Below, piece by piece: positions 52,236 through 60,524 of a stretch of DNA of 64,000 nucleotides. The notes under the pieces were generated by a model. It ran no database searches, was not told where the DNA came from, and saw only the letters and a program-made list of their open reading frames with translations. The stretch's first letter is position 1. Each line of letters begins with the position of its first letter. The translations under genes and the position numbers were made by a program. Source of the DNA: JAKVCB01 sp965243695 (GTDB taxonomy: Bacteria > Planctomycetota > Planctomycetia > Pirellulales > Lacipirellulaceae); NCBI GenBank assembly GCA_965243695.1, contig CBDEWC010000009.1, forward strand, positions 62,001 through 126,000, given 5' to 3'.

Positions 52236-52314
52236 CAAGTCCGGGGCCGCACACAAAGTCCGGGGCCAGCACACAAAGTCCGGGGCCAGCACAGAAAGTC
52301 CGGGGCCAGCACAG
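52236..52314. repeat. 20-bp tandem repeat, four copies
   Basis: Copies at 52236-52254 (19 bp, divergent), 52255-52274, 52275-52294 and 52295-52314, consensus AAAGTCCGGGGCCAGCACAC or -AG at the end. The array lies about 95 bp upstream of the three-gene run starting at 52140 and about 135 bp beyond the end of the Spy-like gene. Confidence 0.93.
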
Positions 52315-52450
52315 AACGAACTGCCTGCAATTTTTGCGCTGGGCGGTTTGCCCGACACTCCAAGAACGGTCTGCCATGTCTCACCGGCTGGGTGTCGGTG
52401 ACATAGTGGCTATTTAAGTGGGAGTAAAAATCTTACCGGATGAAACCGAG

Positions 52451-53206
52451 TTACGGATTGGCTGAAGGAGCTGCAGGAGCTGCGGGAGCTACTGGAGCTG
52501 CTGGAGTTCCACCTTGGAGTTGTTGGAGCGTTTGGTCGAGAATCGCTTCTCCCCCGCCGACGTCGCCCTGCTGTAATTTTTGCTGGGCTAACTGCAATCT
52601 TTGCACAAGTGCCCTTGCAGTTTTCTCCCCTCCTTCTTGTTGAGCAATCCGTTGTGCTAATTGTTGGATTTGCATGAATTTTCCCTGTAGCCGTTGCTGC
52701 AGTTGTTGTCGCTGGGCAATCATTCCGGCTCGGATTTCCTCTAGGGACCCACGTTGGGCTTCCGTCAGTTGGCCGCGTATCCGTACCAGCATCGAAAACT
52801 GGAGGGATTTAATTTGCTGCTCGGTCTGTAATACCTTGTCGAGCTGCGCCAGGATTGTTGCCTCGTCACCCGATTCAGTCTGGAGCAGCTGGTCGAGTGT
52901 GGTCATCTCGGTCTTGAGTGTTTCCTGGGTGTCGGATATCTGTTCTTTTGTGGCGTCGATATTCGCTTCAATCGCCTGAACCTGACTATCATTCAAGTCG
53001 AGCTTTTCAATATTTTGTAGCACCAATTCGGGGGCAAATAAAATCAGGTGTTCGCTCAGAACATTGCGTGGTGGTGTTGAGGGGGCGCCAGATGTCGGGG
53101 GCCCATCTCCGGTTGGAGTCGGTGGTTGTGCGTGGAGGGGCGAAACAGCCAGTAGGGCTGACATAATGACTATCAGAAGCGCGCGATGTTTGTCATGGAA
53201 TACCAC
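52451..53206 (-). CDS. Exported Spy/CpxP-like glutamine-rich coiled-coil protein
   Basis: A 251-residue exported protein. A signal peptide (ALLIVIMSALLAVSPLHAQ) is followed by a Pro/Thr-rich linker, a helix-rich domain with APELVLQNIEKLDLNDSQVQ, the alternating-helix SDTQETLKTEMTTLDQLLQTE and LTEAQRGSLEEIRAGMIAQRQQ. The two LTxxQ-like sites and the all-helical shape resemble Spy/CpxP periplasmic chaperones and metal-sensor proteins. The middle to end is Gln-rich and coiled-coil (QQLQQRLQGKFMQIQQLAQR), and it ends in Ala/Pro repeats (AAPVAPAAPAAPSA). The start is GTG 53206. It may be a periplasmic stress protein; this is inferred from pattern and not from identity. Confidence 0.7.
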   Translation of the reverse strand: MVFHDKHRALLIVIMSALLAVSPLHAQPPTPTGDGPPTSGAPSTPPRNVLSEHLILFAPELVLQNIEKLDLNDSQVQAIEANIDATKEQISDTQETLKTEMTTLDQLLQTESGDEATILAQLDKVLQTEQQIKSLQFSMLVRIRGQLTEAQRGSLEEIRAGMIAQRQQLQQRLQGKFMQIQQLAQRIAQQEGGEKTARALVQRLQLAQQKLQQGDVGGGEAILDQTLQQLQGGTPAAPVAPAAPAAPSANP

Positions 53207-53433
53207 AGTGCATGTTCCTCTTAAAGATGGGGGGGATTCAATTTCGAATGGTTATTGCGCCAGTGTCCCACATTGATAGTGCGAGTGCTACCGCCAGCGG
53301 CCAGGAGAAAGGGAAAATCTGGCAGCTACGCACCTTACGGATGCTGCCAGCCGAAGGTTCCCTGGTTGCGGTCGGCTGGCCTACAATAGGCCTTTGTCGG
53401 TGTCCGTGTCCTGGAGATAGGAGGAAAAAGTTG

Positions 53434-53949
53434 ATGGATCTTAAATCGCATGCAAGATTTAGTTTGCAAAAATCACGCAATCTGGCGGAGCGTTTGTTGG
53501 TTGATTTTAAGACACGTGAGGATTGGTTATTTCAGCCACATTCGAAAGCCAATCACGCGTTGTGGATTACTGCCCATATTGCCCTGGCGGACAATCAATT
53601 CGGTTCGGTGTTTCGTCCCGACTCGGCGCGCAAGCCAGACGGCTGGGATGAATGGTTCTGGTTTGGTAGTCAACTGCGGGAGGATACGAGTGTGTACCCC
53701 GACCACGAAGAGGTGTACGCTTATTATCGAGACCGTCGAGAGAGACTTTTGGAGGTATTGGACGAGGTGACCTCTGACGAACTTTCGGGTCCTGCTCCAG
53801 AGGCCGCTGGGCAAGGTCCTCTGGCTGGTGCCCCTAGCATGGGGTTTGCGTTTTTCTTTATCGCCTACCATGAGGGGGTTCATACAGGGCAGCTGACCGT
53901 GGTACATCGTGCCTTGGGAAACGATCCCCTGTTCGAACCTCAGTCGTGA
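53434..53949 (+). CDS. DinB-family protein
   Basis: A 171-residue four-helix protein of the DinB/YfiT metal-binding superfamily. Histidines expected to bind a metal are in HALWITAHIALADNQF and in AYHEGVHTGQLTVVHRA. The ATG at 53434 follows GATAGGAGGAAAAAG, a strong ribosome binding site; the open frame upstream is excluded. Members act as thiol-dependent transferases with bacillithiol or mycothiol, or have unknown roles. It is convergent with the transsulfuration gene. Confidence 0.82.
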   Translation: MDLKSHARFSLQKSRNLAERLLVDFKTREDWLFQPHSKANHALWITAHIALADNQFGSVFRPDSARKPDGWDEWFWFGSQLREDTSVYPDHEEVYAYYRDRRERLLEVLDEVTSDELSGPAPEAAGQGPLAGAPSMGFAFFFIAYHEGVHTGQLTVVHRALGNDPLFEPQS

Positions 53950-53985
53950 TCCTCTTGGGTGAAGAGGTATTTAGCGCCGGGTGGT

Positions 53986-55143
53986 TTAGCCTTCAATGGC
54001 CTGTTTCAGGTCATCGATAAGATCTTCAGCGGCCTCGATGCCGACTGAAAACCGGATTAGCCCGTCGGTAATTCCCTGTTGCCGTTGCGCTTCACGGCTC
54101 AGGCCAGAGTGGGACGTGGTGACTGGACGGGTTGCCAGCGACTCAACGCCGCCGAGGCTTGGTGCGTCGGTGGCGAGTTGCAGTCGCTGCAAGGTGTGCC
54201 TGGCTTGCTCTTCACCCCCTTCCAATTCAAAGCTGAGCATTCCCCCGAAACCGTCAAAAAGTTCAGCTGCCCGTCGGTGGTATTTGTCGGTAGGCAGTCC
54301 AGGATAATAGACACGGCAGACTTTAGGATGCTGGTCCAGAAAGTCAGCAATCGCCAGGGCGCTGGCGTGTTGTTGACGCACTCGCAAGGCGAGTGTTTTC
54401 AATCCGCGATGCATCAGGAAGCAAGCGTGTGGATCAAGCGATCCTCCCAAATGCATCAAGCGACCATTGATTTGTTGAATCCACTTCGACGAGCCGGCAA
54501 CGGCGCCCGCAACTAAATCAGAGTGACCGTTCAAATACTTGGTCGCGCTGTGAATGACCAGGTCAAACCCTTCTTCCAGTGGCCGGTAAAAGAGAGGCGT
54601 GAGAAACGTATTGTCGATGATACTTACCAGGTTGTGTTGTCGGGCAAAGGCGACAACGGCGTTGAGGTCGGCCACCTGCATCAGCGGGTTACTGACCGAT
54701 TCAACATAAATTGCCTTTGTTTGCGGAGTTAAATGCGTGCTCCAGGTTTTGGGCGACGTTGCGTCGATCAATCCGAATCCCAGGCCAAGCGACTTGAAGT
54801 CTTGGGTCAAAAAGTCGTAGGTCCCACCGTAAAGTGTGTTTTGTGCCAGAAGGTGGTCGCCGGCTGAAAGAACCGCGAGCAGGGTCGCCGAAATGGCTGC
54901 CATTCCACTGCCTGTGACCAGGGCAGCTTCGGCCCCCTCCAGGCAGGCAAGCTTCTCGTGCAAGACCTGGTGATTGGGTGTGTTGTTGAGTCGGATGTAG
55001 CGGAGGTCCGCATAGGAGGTTTGTCCGGTGTACTCGAAGGTTGATGATTGAAAGATGGGGAGAATCACAGCCCCTTCGACGCGGTACTCTAATTCGCCCG
55101 CATGGATTAGCGCTGTATCGACGTTGCGAAAACGGGGTGCCAT
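53986..55143 (-). CDS. PLP-dependent transsulfuration enzyme (cystathionine synthase/lyase type)
   Basis: A 385-residue member of the Cys/Met metabolism PLP family, catalysing gamma-replacement or elimination on homoserine esters or cystathionine. Seen are ALIHAGELEYRVEGAVILPIFQSST, YIRLNNTPNHQVLHEKLACLEGAEAALVTGSGMAA, DNTFLTPLFYRPLEEG, the PLP lysine in HSATKYLNGHSDLVAG, and LGGVESLATRPVTTSHSG. The exact member (cystathionine gamma-synthase, lyase or methionine gamma-lyase) cannot be told from sequence alone. The corrinoid cluster at 18-22 kb would consume homocysteine, so a link in sulfur amino-acid metabolism is plausible but distant. Confidence 0.9.
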   Translation of the reverse strand: MAPRFRNVDTALIHAGELEYRVEGAVILPIFQSSTFEYTGQTSYADLRYIRLNNTPNHQVLHEKLACLEGAEAALVTGSGMAAISATLLAVLSAGDHLLAQNTLYGGTYDFLTQDFKSLGLGFGLIDATSPKTWSTHLTPQTKAIYVESVSNPLMQVADLNAVVAFARQHNLVSIIDNTFLTPLFYRPLEEGFDLVIHSATKYLNGHSDLVAGAVAGSSKWIQQINGRLMHLGGSLDPHACFLMHRGLKTLALRVRQQHASALAIADFLDQHPKVCRVYYPGLPTDKYHRRAAELFDGFGGMLSFELEGGEEQARHTLQRLQLATDAPSLGGVESLATRPVTTSHSGLSREAQRQQGITDGLIRFSVGIEAAEDLIDDLKQAIEG

Positions 55144-55683
55144 GGGTTGCTCCTGATTGCCTGACTGACGGTTCTGCTTCGCAGGGCCGTTTAGCGGGAA
55201 GAACGGTTCTTGTGCAAGTGGAATTCTCGGTCAACAGGCAGCGGCCTGGCAAGCAGGGAATTGCACAAAACCTTCCGGGCTGGCAGGGAGAAACCTGCCA
55301 ATTCGTGACGAAAGTCCGGTAAAGTCGATCGGTGGACGAAATCGACTGCGTGGTTCCACCGTTTCATGCGTGTGTGGTGAATTTGCTTGCTCTTTATGCG
55401 GGTTATGACGGCCAGTCGTTCTGCCCGTTTTGTCCCCGCCAGAAATTGCCTGAGAGACCACGATTTAGAGACAAAATGTTTTTTCTCTTTGGTTTTCGAG
55501 TCCAAAATTGTTAAGCGAACTGGAGAGCCTACCTTTATACTGTTTGGTTGGTCTACCTGTGGTGACAGTTGATGGGCCTTCGCCGTCGAGGGTGGTGGCC
55601 CCAGCGGCCGCCCTGCGGGTATCATTCAGGCAGTCCACATCCGGCGACTTAGAAACACTGGCAGAAATAGAAGAATTACACCC
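55144..55683. other. Intergenic region, no gene or RNA seen
   Basis: About 540 bases between the transsulfuration gene start (minus) and the J-domain gene. I looked for SAM-riboswitch cores on the minus strand upstream of 55143 and did not find them. A GGCAGG/CCTGCC hairpin lies near 55290 and is the only clear structure. Short frames on both strands are not convincing. Confidence 0.3.
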
Positions 55684-56418
55684 ATGTTGACAAAACCTGA
55701 TTCCGTTGATCATCGATCTATGCCGCCACGTCCCGACTTCATGATCGTTCTTGGGCTGATGCCTCCTTACATGGAAGACGATGTTAAACAGGCCTTTCTG
55801 GAAAAGGTGAAAGCTGCCCATCCAGACCACGGTGGCAGCCCGGAAGCATTTGGCAAGTTAGAGAACGCCTACCAGCAAGCGCTGCAATACGTAAGTTTTC
55901 GCTCAGATCGACGCGGTTGGATTGGGGCGCGGATGGAAGAATACCTGGCCCAGCAAAGTGTGATTGCGGACCTCGAGGAGAAGGGAGCCAACGTGGTTAT
56001 CGAGTCGATCGATTGGCTACAGCGTTCCTTTGGCGAATTTGCCACGTTGACCGAACGTGTGATCGCGGTTCATATTGGTGACAAATCGCAAGCTATTGAT
56101 GTTTTAAACGTGGTCAAGCAGGAGCATCTACTCCTGGACGGTGTCAAACAGCTTGACCTGTCCGGGTGTGAAGTTACCGATGACCTGGTATACGATCTGC
56201 GCGTGTTGCGATCCCTGATGGTGCTCGACTTGTGCGATACTCCAATTACCAATACTGCCCTGGGGATTGTGCATTGGTTGCCTGCGCTTCAAATTTTACG
56301 ATTGGACGGCACAAAAACCAGTTGGTGGCAACGACGCAAAGCCAAGCGGTTTCTGGCTCGCCGAATGAAGCAGGCTGGAGCAATCGATGCGGCAGTCCAT
56401 CCAGTGAACGTCCGGTAG
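55684..56418 (+). CDS. J-domain-like and leucine-rich-repeat protein
   Basis: A 244-residue protein. Residues about 15-65 resemble a J-domain (FMIVLGLMPPYMEDDVKQAFLEKVKAAHPDHGGSPEAFGKLENAYQQAL) with HPDHGG in place of the usual HPD motif, which is intact here. Residues about 150-205 carry leucine-rich-repeat-like segments (LLLDGVKQLDLSGCEVTDDLVYDL, LMVLDLCDTPITNTAL, LQILRLDGTKTS). The C-terminus is very basic (WWQRRKAKRFLARRMK). J-domains activate DnaK ATPase, so it may bring a client or protein to DnaK. The combination looks rare. An alternative is a DnaJ-derived structural domain with lost activity. Confidence 0.72.
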   Translation: MLTKPDSVDHRSMPPRPDFMIVLGLMPPYMEDDVKQAFLEKVKAAHPDHGGSPEAFGKLENAYQQALQYVSFRSDRRGWIGARMEEYLAQQSVIADLEEKGANVVIESIDWLQRSFGEFATLTERVIAVHIGDKSQAIDVLNVVKQEHLLLDGVKQLDLSGCEVTDDLVYDLRVLRSLMVLDLCDTPITNTALGIVHWLPALQILRLDGTKTSWWQRRKAKRFLARRMKQAGAIDAAVHPVNVR

Positions 56419-56474
56419 AGCATCGCAAGGTCTGCGGCTTGGCAGGCGGCGTGTTGGGAGCAGTCGTTGGATGG

Positions 56475-58946
56475 TCAGGGCGTCTTTTTCCTTCTCGGAC
56501 TCGGTTGCCTTTGCCCTGCAGTGAGAACCTCTCTTGCGAGGCCCTTTTCTTTGAGTGGTCCAGACATATCTTCACCCGCGAGTGCCGCAGGGACAAACCA
56601 CAGCATCATGTTCTGGTAGTAGTCGGCACCAAAAATACGCTCGCCAGTATCGCGATCACCTCGCATGATGTTGGGGGCATCCCAGGTGTAGCCCCACTGG
56701 CAGTGAATGTTTTCCAGGCACCGGTAGAGCAGGTCGACTCCAAATTCTTTTTGCCCCTCGTACATGTAGGTCATCGCCAGCATCATGAGTTCTGGAGGAA
56801 AGTAGCCATAGGTTCCATACCCACCAACCCGGGCTGGTGTTCCATCGGGGTTGGCATAATTGGTAGCGCCGGACTGGCTGAGAGCACAATTGGCCGAGCG
56901 TATGGTTTCTAGGGTGGCGTCGATCCGTTTTTTGGGGAACACGGAGGGGACTCCGTGCATGTCAACGATCCATTCGCCGTCAAGTTGGTACCCAAAAATC
57001 AGGTCCGAGACGGTACCATTTTCGGGATCGCTGAAATTTCGGTAGTAGTTTTTGTTCCAGAGGATTTCTTCCAGGACTTTTTTACCTGCTTTTAGCCACG
57101 CGTCGCACTGGTTTACGTAAGCCGTGTCGTGCATCGCCTCGGCCATCGCCTTGATGATCTGAACCTGGGCCATCCGTACAGCACCGGCGTGGGTAGCATA
57201 GCCTTTCCATCCTGGCTCGGGCGCTTCGAACCATTCGGTATCTCCCATGTGGCTCTTGTCGGTGCCAGGTTCAGGCATGGCCATAATCTGTGACAGTCCA
57301 TACTTGGGGCGCAAATTCAACGAGAAATCATTGGCCCGCTTGATCGAATCATAAAACTCACTGAGGAAGTGGTCATCGCCGGTGGTTCTCCAGTAACGAT
57401 CGGCCATTACCACGTAGCAGGCGCCGTTAAGGACTGTTTGATAGCCCTTGTCTGGGCCGGCAATGTCATAGGGAGCAGAATTGTCAGTGTTCGATGCTGT
57501 TACGCCACCAAAAATCCAGGGGGGCCGGCCGTCGGGAAACTGGTACTGTTTGTAACCGCGGAGCGTTGACAAGGCCGCATCAGGAAAGAAGTAAACAATG
57601 GGGATGTTGCCGTAAAAACTGCACGGCAGGCATTCAAACTGAGAGCAGCCGCGAGGACATTCATTGAGTGCAAACAGGCCATGCTCCTCTCCAAACGTGG
57701 CCAGTGGTCCAGTGCCCTGCCCCCAAATGCTGGTTTCTGGAATCAAGTGCAGGTTATTGATCAGGCTGTCGGCCAGCCAGCCGGGGATTTCTGGGGCCTG
57801 GTAGACTGCTTCCTGCCAGGCGATTACGCGGTCGAGCAGTTGCTGGTGGTCGCCCGCGAGGCTGCGTGCAACCGTGACGGCGTCGTGATGAAACCGGGCA
57901 TACATGTGGGTAAATTGTTTTCCCGTGCTGCTGATGCCTCCGGTTGCATTCCAGGCCGGAGCATGCCAGCTCCACACAACCTTGCGCGTAACAGATCCCC
58001 CCGGCGGAAGGTTGAAGTCCAAAGCCAGGCTGCTTCCGGTAGTGGTTACTGCGGGAAGGGTTTTGAAACTCTTCCAGTCGTCAGGGTGGGTGTTTCTGAG
58101 TTGTCCCCCTTGGCGGGTTGGTAGGCCGTCGAACGAGGCGAGGACGTATTCAGCAGAGGTAGCTGAGGACGACGTGGTTTTCACCTGTACCCCGTTGAGT
58201 CTTCCGGTGAGTTCCTTGCGAACCGTCCCTGTGGGTTCTTCGGGGTTGGTTTGAAAACCGGGAAGGGTGATTGCGAGCGTTCCGGTTTGTTGCTTGTCGG
58301 TAGGATTTGTTATGGCTATTTCGAACAACACGCCTGGCGTCATTGACGTTTTCGTGTCACCAGGAATCAAGGGTGCAAAGGCTCGTAGGCTAATTTCTAC
58401 AGGAAGGTGTGTCTGGTATTGCATGTCGACAATTGGGTAATGTCCCCAGTAGTCGATCGATTTAGCAAACCGGACCTCGTCCTTTAGCCCCACGTCAAAA
58501 TAGGCGGGTGAGTAGTCGAAAGGGGGCCAGAGTCCTGTCTCTCCAAAAAGGGGCCGTTCCCGTTTTCCCTTTCCGTCGGTTGCCAGGATGCACGAATCGC
58601 CGTTCATGGCAACCGCGAGAAAAGGCACATTTGCAATTCGGCGAGGATTAACGAGTTGGTTGAAAATCGTCATGTACCCCAACATGCCGTTTGTTTCCAC
58701 ATCAATACAGCCTGTATCAAGCCCCCCCAGCGGCATGCCGCAGGTCGGGCGAGGTCGGCCACGATAAATAATTCCGGTGACCGGTTGGGTGTATCCGCGC
58801 GCAGCGAACTCGGACCACTCGGAGTGGGGAAGATTTACGGGAAAGAAATAGCCGGTTGGGTTGGCTGCAAACAGACAGGTGTTGCAGGCAAGAAGGGTCA
58901 TCACCAGAAGAGGTGTGCCTGGTCGGCGGGGGAGCAATCGATTCAT
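56475..58946 (-). CDS. Exported GH116-like (DUF608) glycosidase
   Basis: An 823-residue exported protein of the DUF608/GH116 beta-glucosidase (glucosylceramidase-like) type. A signal peptide (LLVMTLLACNTCLFAANPT) starts at the ATG 58946 (MNRLLPRRPGTP). The N-terminal domain shows GRPRPTCGMPLGGLDTGCIDVETNGMLGYMTIFNQL, and FAPLIPGDTKTS. The C-terminal (alpha/alpha)6-barrel shows SLINNLHLIPETSIWG, TVLNGACYVVMADRYWRTTGDDHF, ANDFSLNLRPKYGLSQIMAM and WDAPNIMRGDRDTGERIFGADYYQNMMLW. The catalytic pair was not assigned. It ends the 56-62 kb run and follows the secreted beta-helix-like gene by 70 bp. Substrate is probably a glycan or glycoside outside the cytoplasm. Confidence 0.78.
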   Translation of the reverse strand: MNRLLPRRPGTPLLVMTLLACNTCLFAANPTGYFFPVNLPHSEWSEFAARGYTQPVTGIIYRGRPRPTCGMPLGGLDTGCIDVETNGMLGYMTIFNQLVNPRRIANVPFLAVAMNGDSCILATDGKGKRERPLFGETGLWPPFDYSPAYFDVGLKDEVRFAKSIDYWGHYPIVDMQYQTHLPVEISLRAFAPLIPGDTKTSMTPGVLFEIAITNPTDKQQTGTLAITLPGFQTNPEEPTGTVRKELTGRLNGVQVKTTSSSATSAEYVLASFDGLPTRQGGQLRNTHPDDWKSFKTLPAVTTTGSSLALDFNLPPGGSVTRKVVWSWHAPAWNATGGISSTGKQFTHMYARFHHDAVTVARSLAGDHQQLLDRVIAWQEAVYQAPEIPGWLADSLINNLHLIPETSIWGQGTGPLATFGEEHGLFALNECPRGCSQFECLPCSFYGNIPIVYFFPDAALSTLRGYKQYQFPDGRPPWIFGGVTASNTDNSAPYDIAGPDKGYQTVLNGACYVVMADRYWRTTGDDHFLSEFYDSIKRANDFSLNLRPKYGLSQIMAMPEPGTDKSHMGDTEWFEAPEPGWKGYATHAGAVRMAQVQIIKAMAEAMHDTAYVNQCDAWLKAGKKVLEEILWNKNYYRNFSDPENGTVSDLIFGYQLDGEWIVDMHGVPSVFPKKRIDATLETIRSANCALSQSGATNYANPDGTPARVGGYGTYGYFPPELMMLAMTYMYEGQKEFGVDLLYRCLENIHCQWGYTWDAPNIMRGDRDTGERIFGADYYQNMMLWFVPAALAGEDMSGPLKEKGLAREVLTAGQRQPSPRRKKTP

Positions 58947-59016
58947 GAAGGGTACGTTTCTGAAATTAGATTTGTTGCCAGAAGGCATTTGGGGCATGGC
59001 GGAAAAGTCAATGGGT

Positions 59017-60243
59017 CTATGGGCTGGCCCGCCAGTGCCATTTGGGGGCCCGTTTGCGGTAGCGCAGGGAGATTGATTCTCCCGATCGCAATTGAATCTG
59101 CTGGCCGGCGTGGAGGCCTGCGGAGACCTTCTGCTCGGTTCCGCCAGGCGCCTGGAGTGACCAGCCACGGACATCGCCCGGGTCAAGAATCAGAACCTCG
59201 ACGACTGCCGGAATCGGGTTGATCAGTGCTGTTTCGGATTGTGGTACCTGAGGTGTTTTGATGGAAAGTTCGTCGTTAGCCACAATGCGATTTGCTCCCA
59301 GGGGGGCGTTGTTGGTAAATCCGTACCGGGAGTCGTTCAGCTGGACCACATTGAATTGGGCCGGTTTTTCAAAAATAACACTCTTGCCTTTTGCGACCTG
59401 GGTCATTGCCAGTGACAAGGTGTTTCGCTCTCCGGCGATCAAAGCGCCAATACTCTCCGGGACTTTTTCACTGTTGATTGCCGAGTAGATGCGGTTTTGG
59501 GATACGCCCTCGTCAATCTGCAGGTGAGTATTGCAGCCATGATTGAACCACAAGTCAATCGTATTGTAGTGGCAGTTGCCGGTGAGTTGGGCACCAACGC
59601 CACAGGTGTTGATTTCGGAAATGTCAACAGTGCTCCAGAGAATGGGCCCCACGGATGCGTCGAGTAAAATTCCATTGCCACGCTGGGCAACTCCGTCTTT
59701 GAAATACTCTTTGGCCACGATGGCATTAAATTCGATCAACGTGGAGACGATCACCGAAGATTGTCTCTCTTTCGGAAGGGGCGCGCTGGGGCCCGGGTGG
59801 ACCGGTTTAACCTTGACGATCCAGCCATCGGTAAGCTGCATTCCTGAGATATAACCAAACCGCAGGCGGCCATTCATTTGACTGTCGATCACCAGTGCAT
59901 CACCGTGGGTTGGAGTGTAGTCGATCCAAGCCTCTCGCGCGTCAATCTGCAAGCGTTCGCCCAGCCACGGTATGTGAATCGTATCGCTGGTGCTGTAATG
60001 GCCGCTGGCGATATACAGGTTCAGCGATCGGTGTTGGTCGGTGTTTGCTTTCTCGAGGTATTGGAGGGCCTCTCCAATGCCCGCGGTTGTGGTGCCAGGT
60101 GTTTTGGGGCCAAAGTCTCCGCCGTCATCGGGTCCATCCGCCGAGACGATGACAAAGCCTTCCTCGCGGAGGGTGTCGAAGCGAGCCGTAAAACCGAGGT
60201 TGCAGAGAATGGTTACCAGGAGGAGGGGGAGGAAGGCTCGCAT
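59017..60243 (-). CDS. Exported beta-helix-like protein
   Basis: A 408-residue exported protein. A signal peptide (MRAFLPLLLVTILCNLGFTAR) precedes a sequence with repeated short beta strands and turns: ILLDASVGPILWSTVDISEINTCG, TIDLWFNHGCNTHLQIDEG, VVQLNDSRYGFTNNAPLGANRI. This is the pattern of right-handed beta-helix proteins such as pectate-lyase-like and phage-tail spike domains. No catalytic residues were assigned. It lies between the 68-aa membrane protein and the GH116-like gene, so it probably acts on the same secreted carbohydrate. Confidence 0.65.
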   Translation of the reverse strand: MRAFLPLLLVTILCNLGFTARFDTLREEGFVIVSADGPDDGGDFGPKTPGTTTAGIGEALQYLEKANTDQHRSLNLYIASGHYSTSDTIHIPWLGERLQIDAREAWIDYTPTHGDALVIDSQMNGRLRFGYISGMQLTDGWIVKVKPVHPGPSAPLPKERQSSVIVSTLIEFNAIVAKEYFKDGVAQRGNGILLDASVGPILWSTVDISEINTCGVGAQLTGNCHYNTIDLWFNHGCNTHLQIDEGVSQNRIYSAINSEKVPESIGALIAGERNTLSLAMTQVAKGKSVIFEKPAQFNVVQLNDSRYGFTNNAPLGANRIVANDELSIKTPQVPQSETALINPIPAVVEVLILDPGDVRGWSLQAPGGTEQKVSAGLHAGQQIQLRSGESISLRYRKRAPKWHWRASP

Positions 60244-60315
60244 GGTGAGGATCCTTGTCTATTTCTATCAAGTTGAGCTGTTGGAGTATTGCTGTTTTGG
60301 AGCAATCCGGGACGT

Positions 60316-60522
60316 TTAGTCGTGTGTTTTTTTGCGACCGAAAAACCCGCAGAGGATCCCGCAGGCAACCAGGAGTACGCCGACAACACCATCGATCAAC
60401 CATTGGGAACGGGAAAGTTCACAGAACAGTGGCGTGGCGAGAGTCAAGCTGCCAATGCCGACCAGGCTGACTGCCGTTGGCATCAGGAGGGAAAGCGTAT
60501 TTGACGTGTGGTGTTCAGGCAT
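60316..60522 (-). CDS. Small membrane protein coupled to the symporter
   Basis: A 68-residue protein with two hydrophobic segments (TAVSLVGIGSLTLATPLFCEL and LIDGVVGVLLVACGILCGFF) and a basic end (GRKKTHD). Its ATG lies 2 bp after the symporter stop codon (60525), so it is read by translational coupling. The longer open frame is overlapped by the symporter and excluded. It may stabilise the transporter; no family is recognised. Confidence 0.65.
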   Translation of the reverse strand: MPEHHTSNTLSLLMPTAVSLVGIGSLTLATPLFCELSRSQWLIDGVVGVLLVACGILCGFFGRKKTHD

Positions 60523-60524
60523 GG

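Noticed and set aside
55144..55330. SAM riboswitch before the transsulfuration gene
   Set aside because: No SAM-I or SAM-II core motif; only one simple hairpin is visible.
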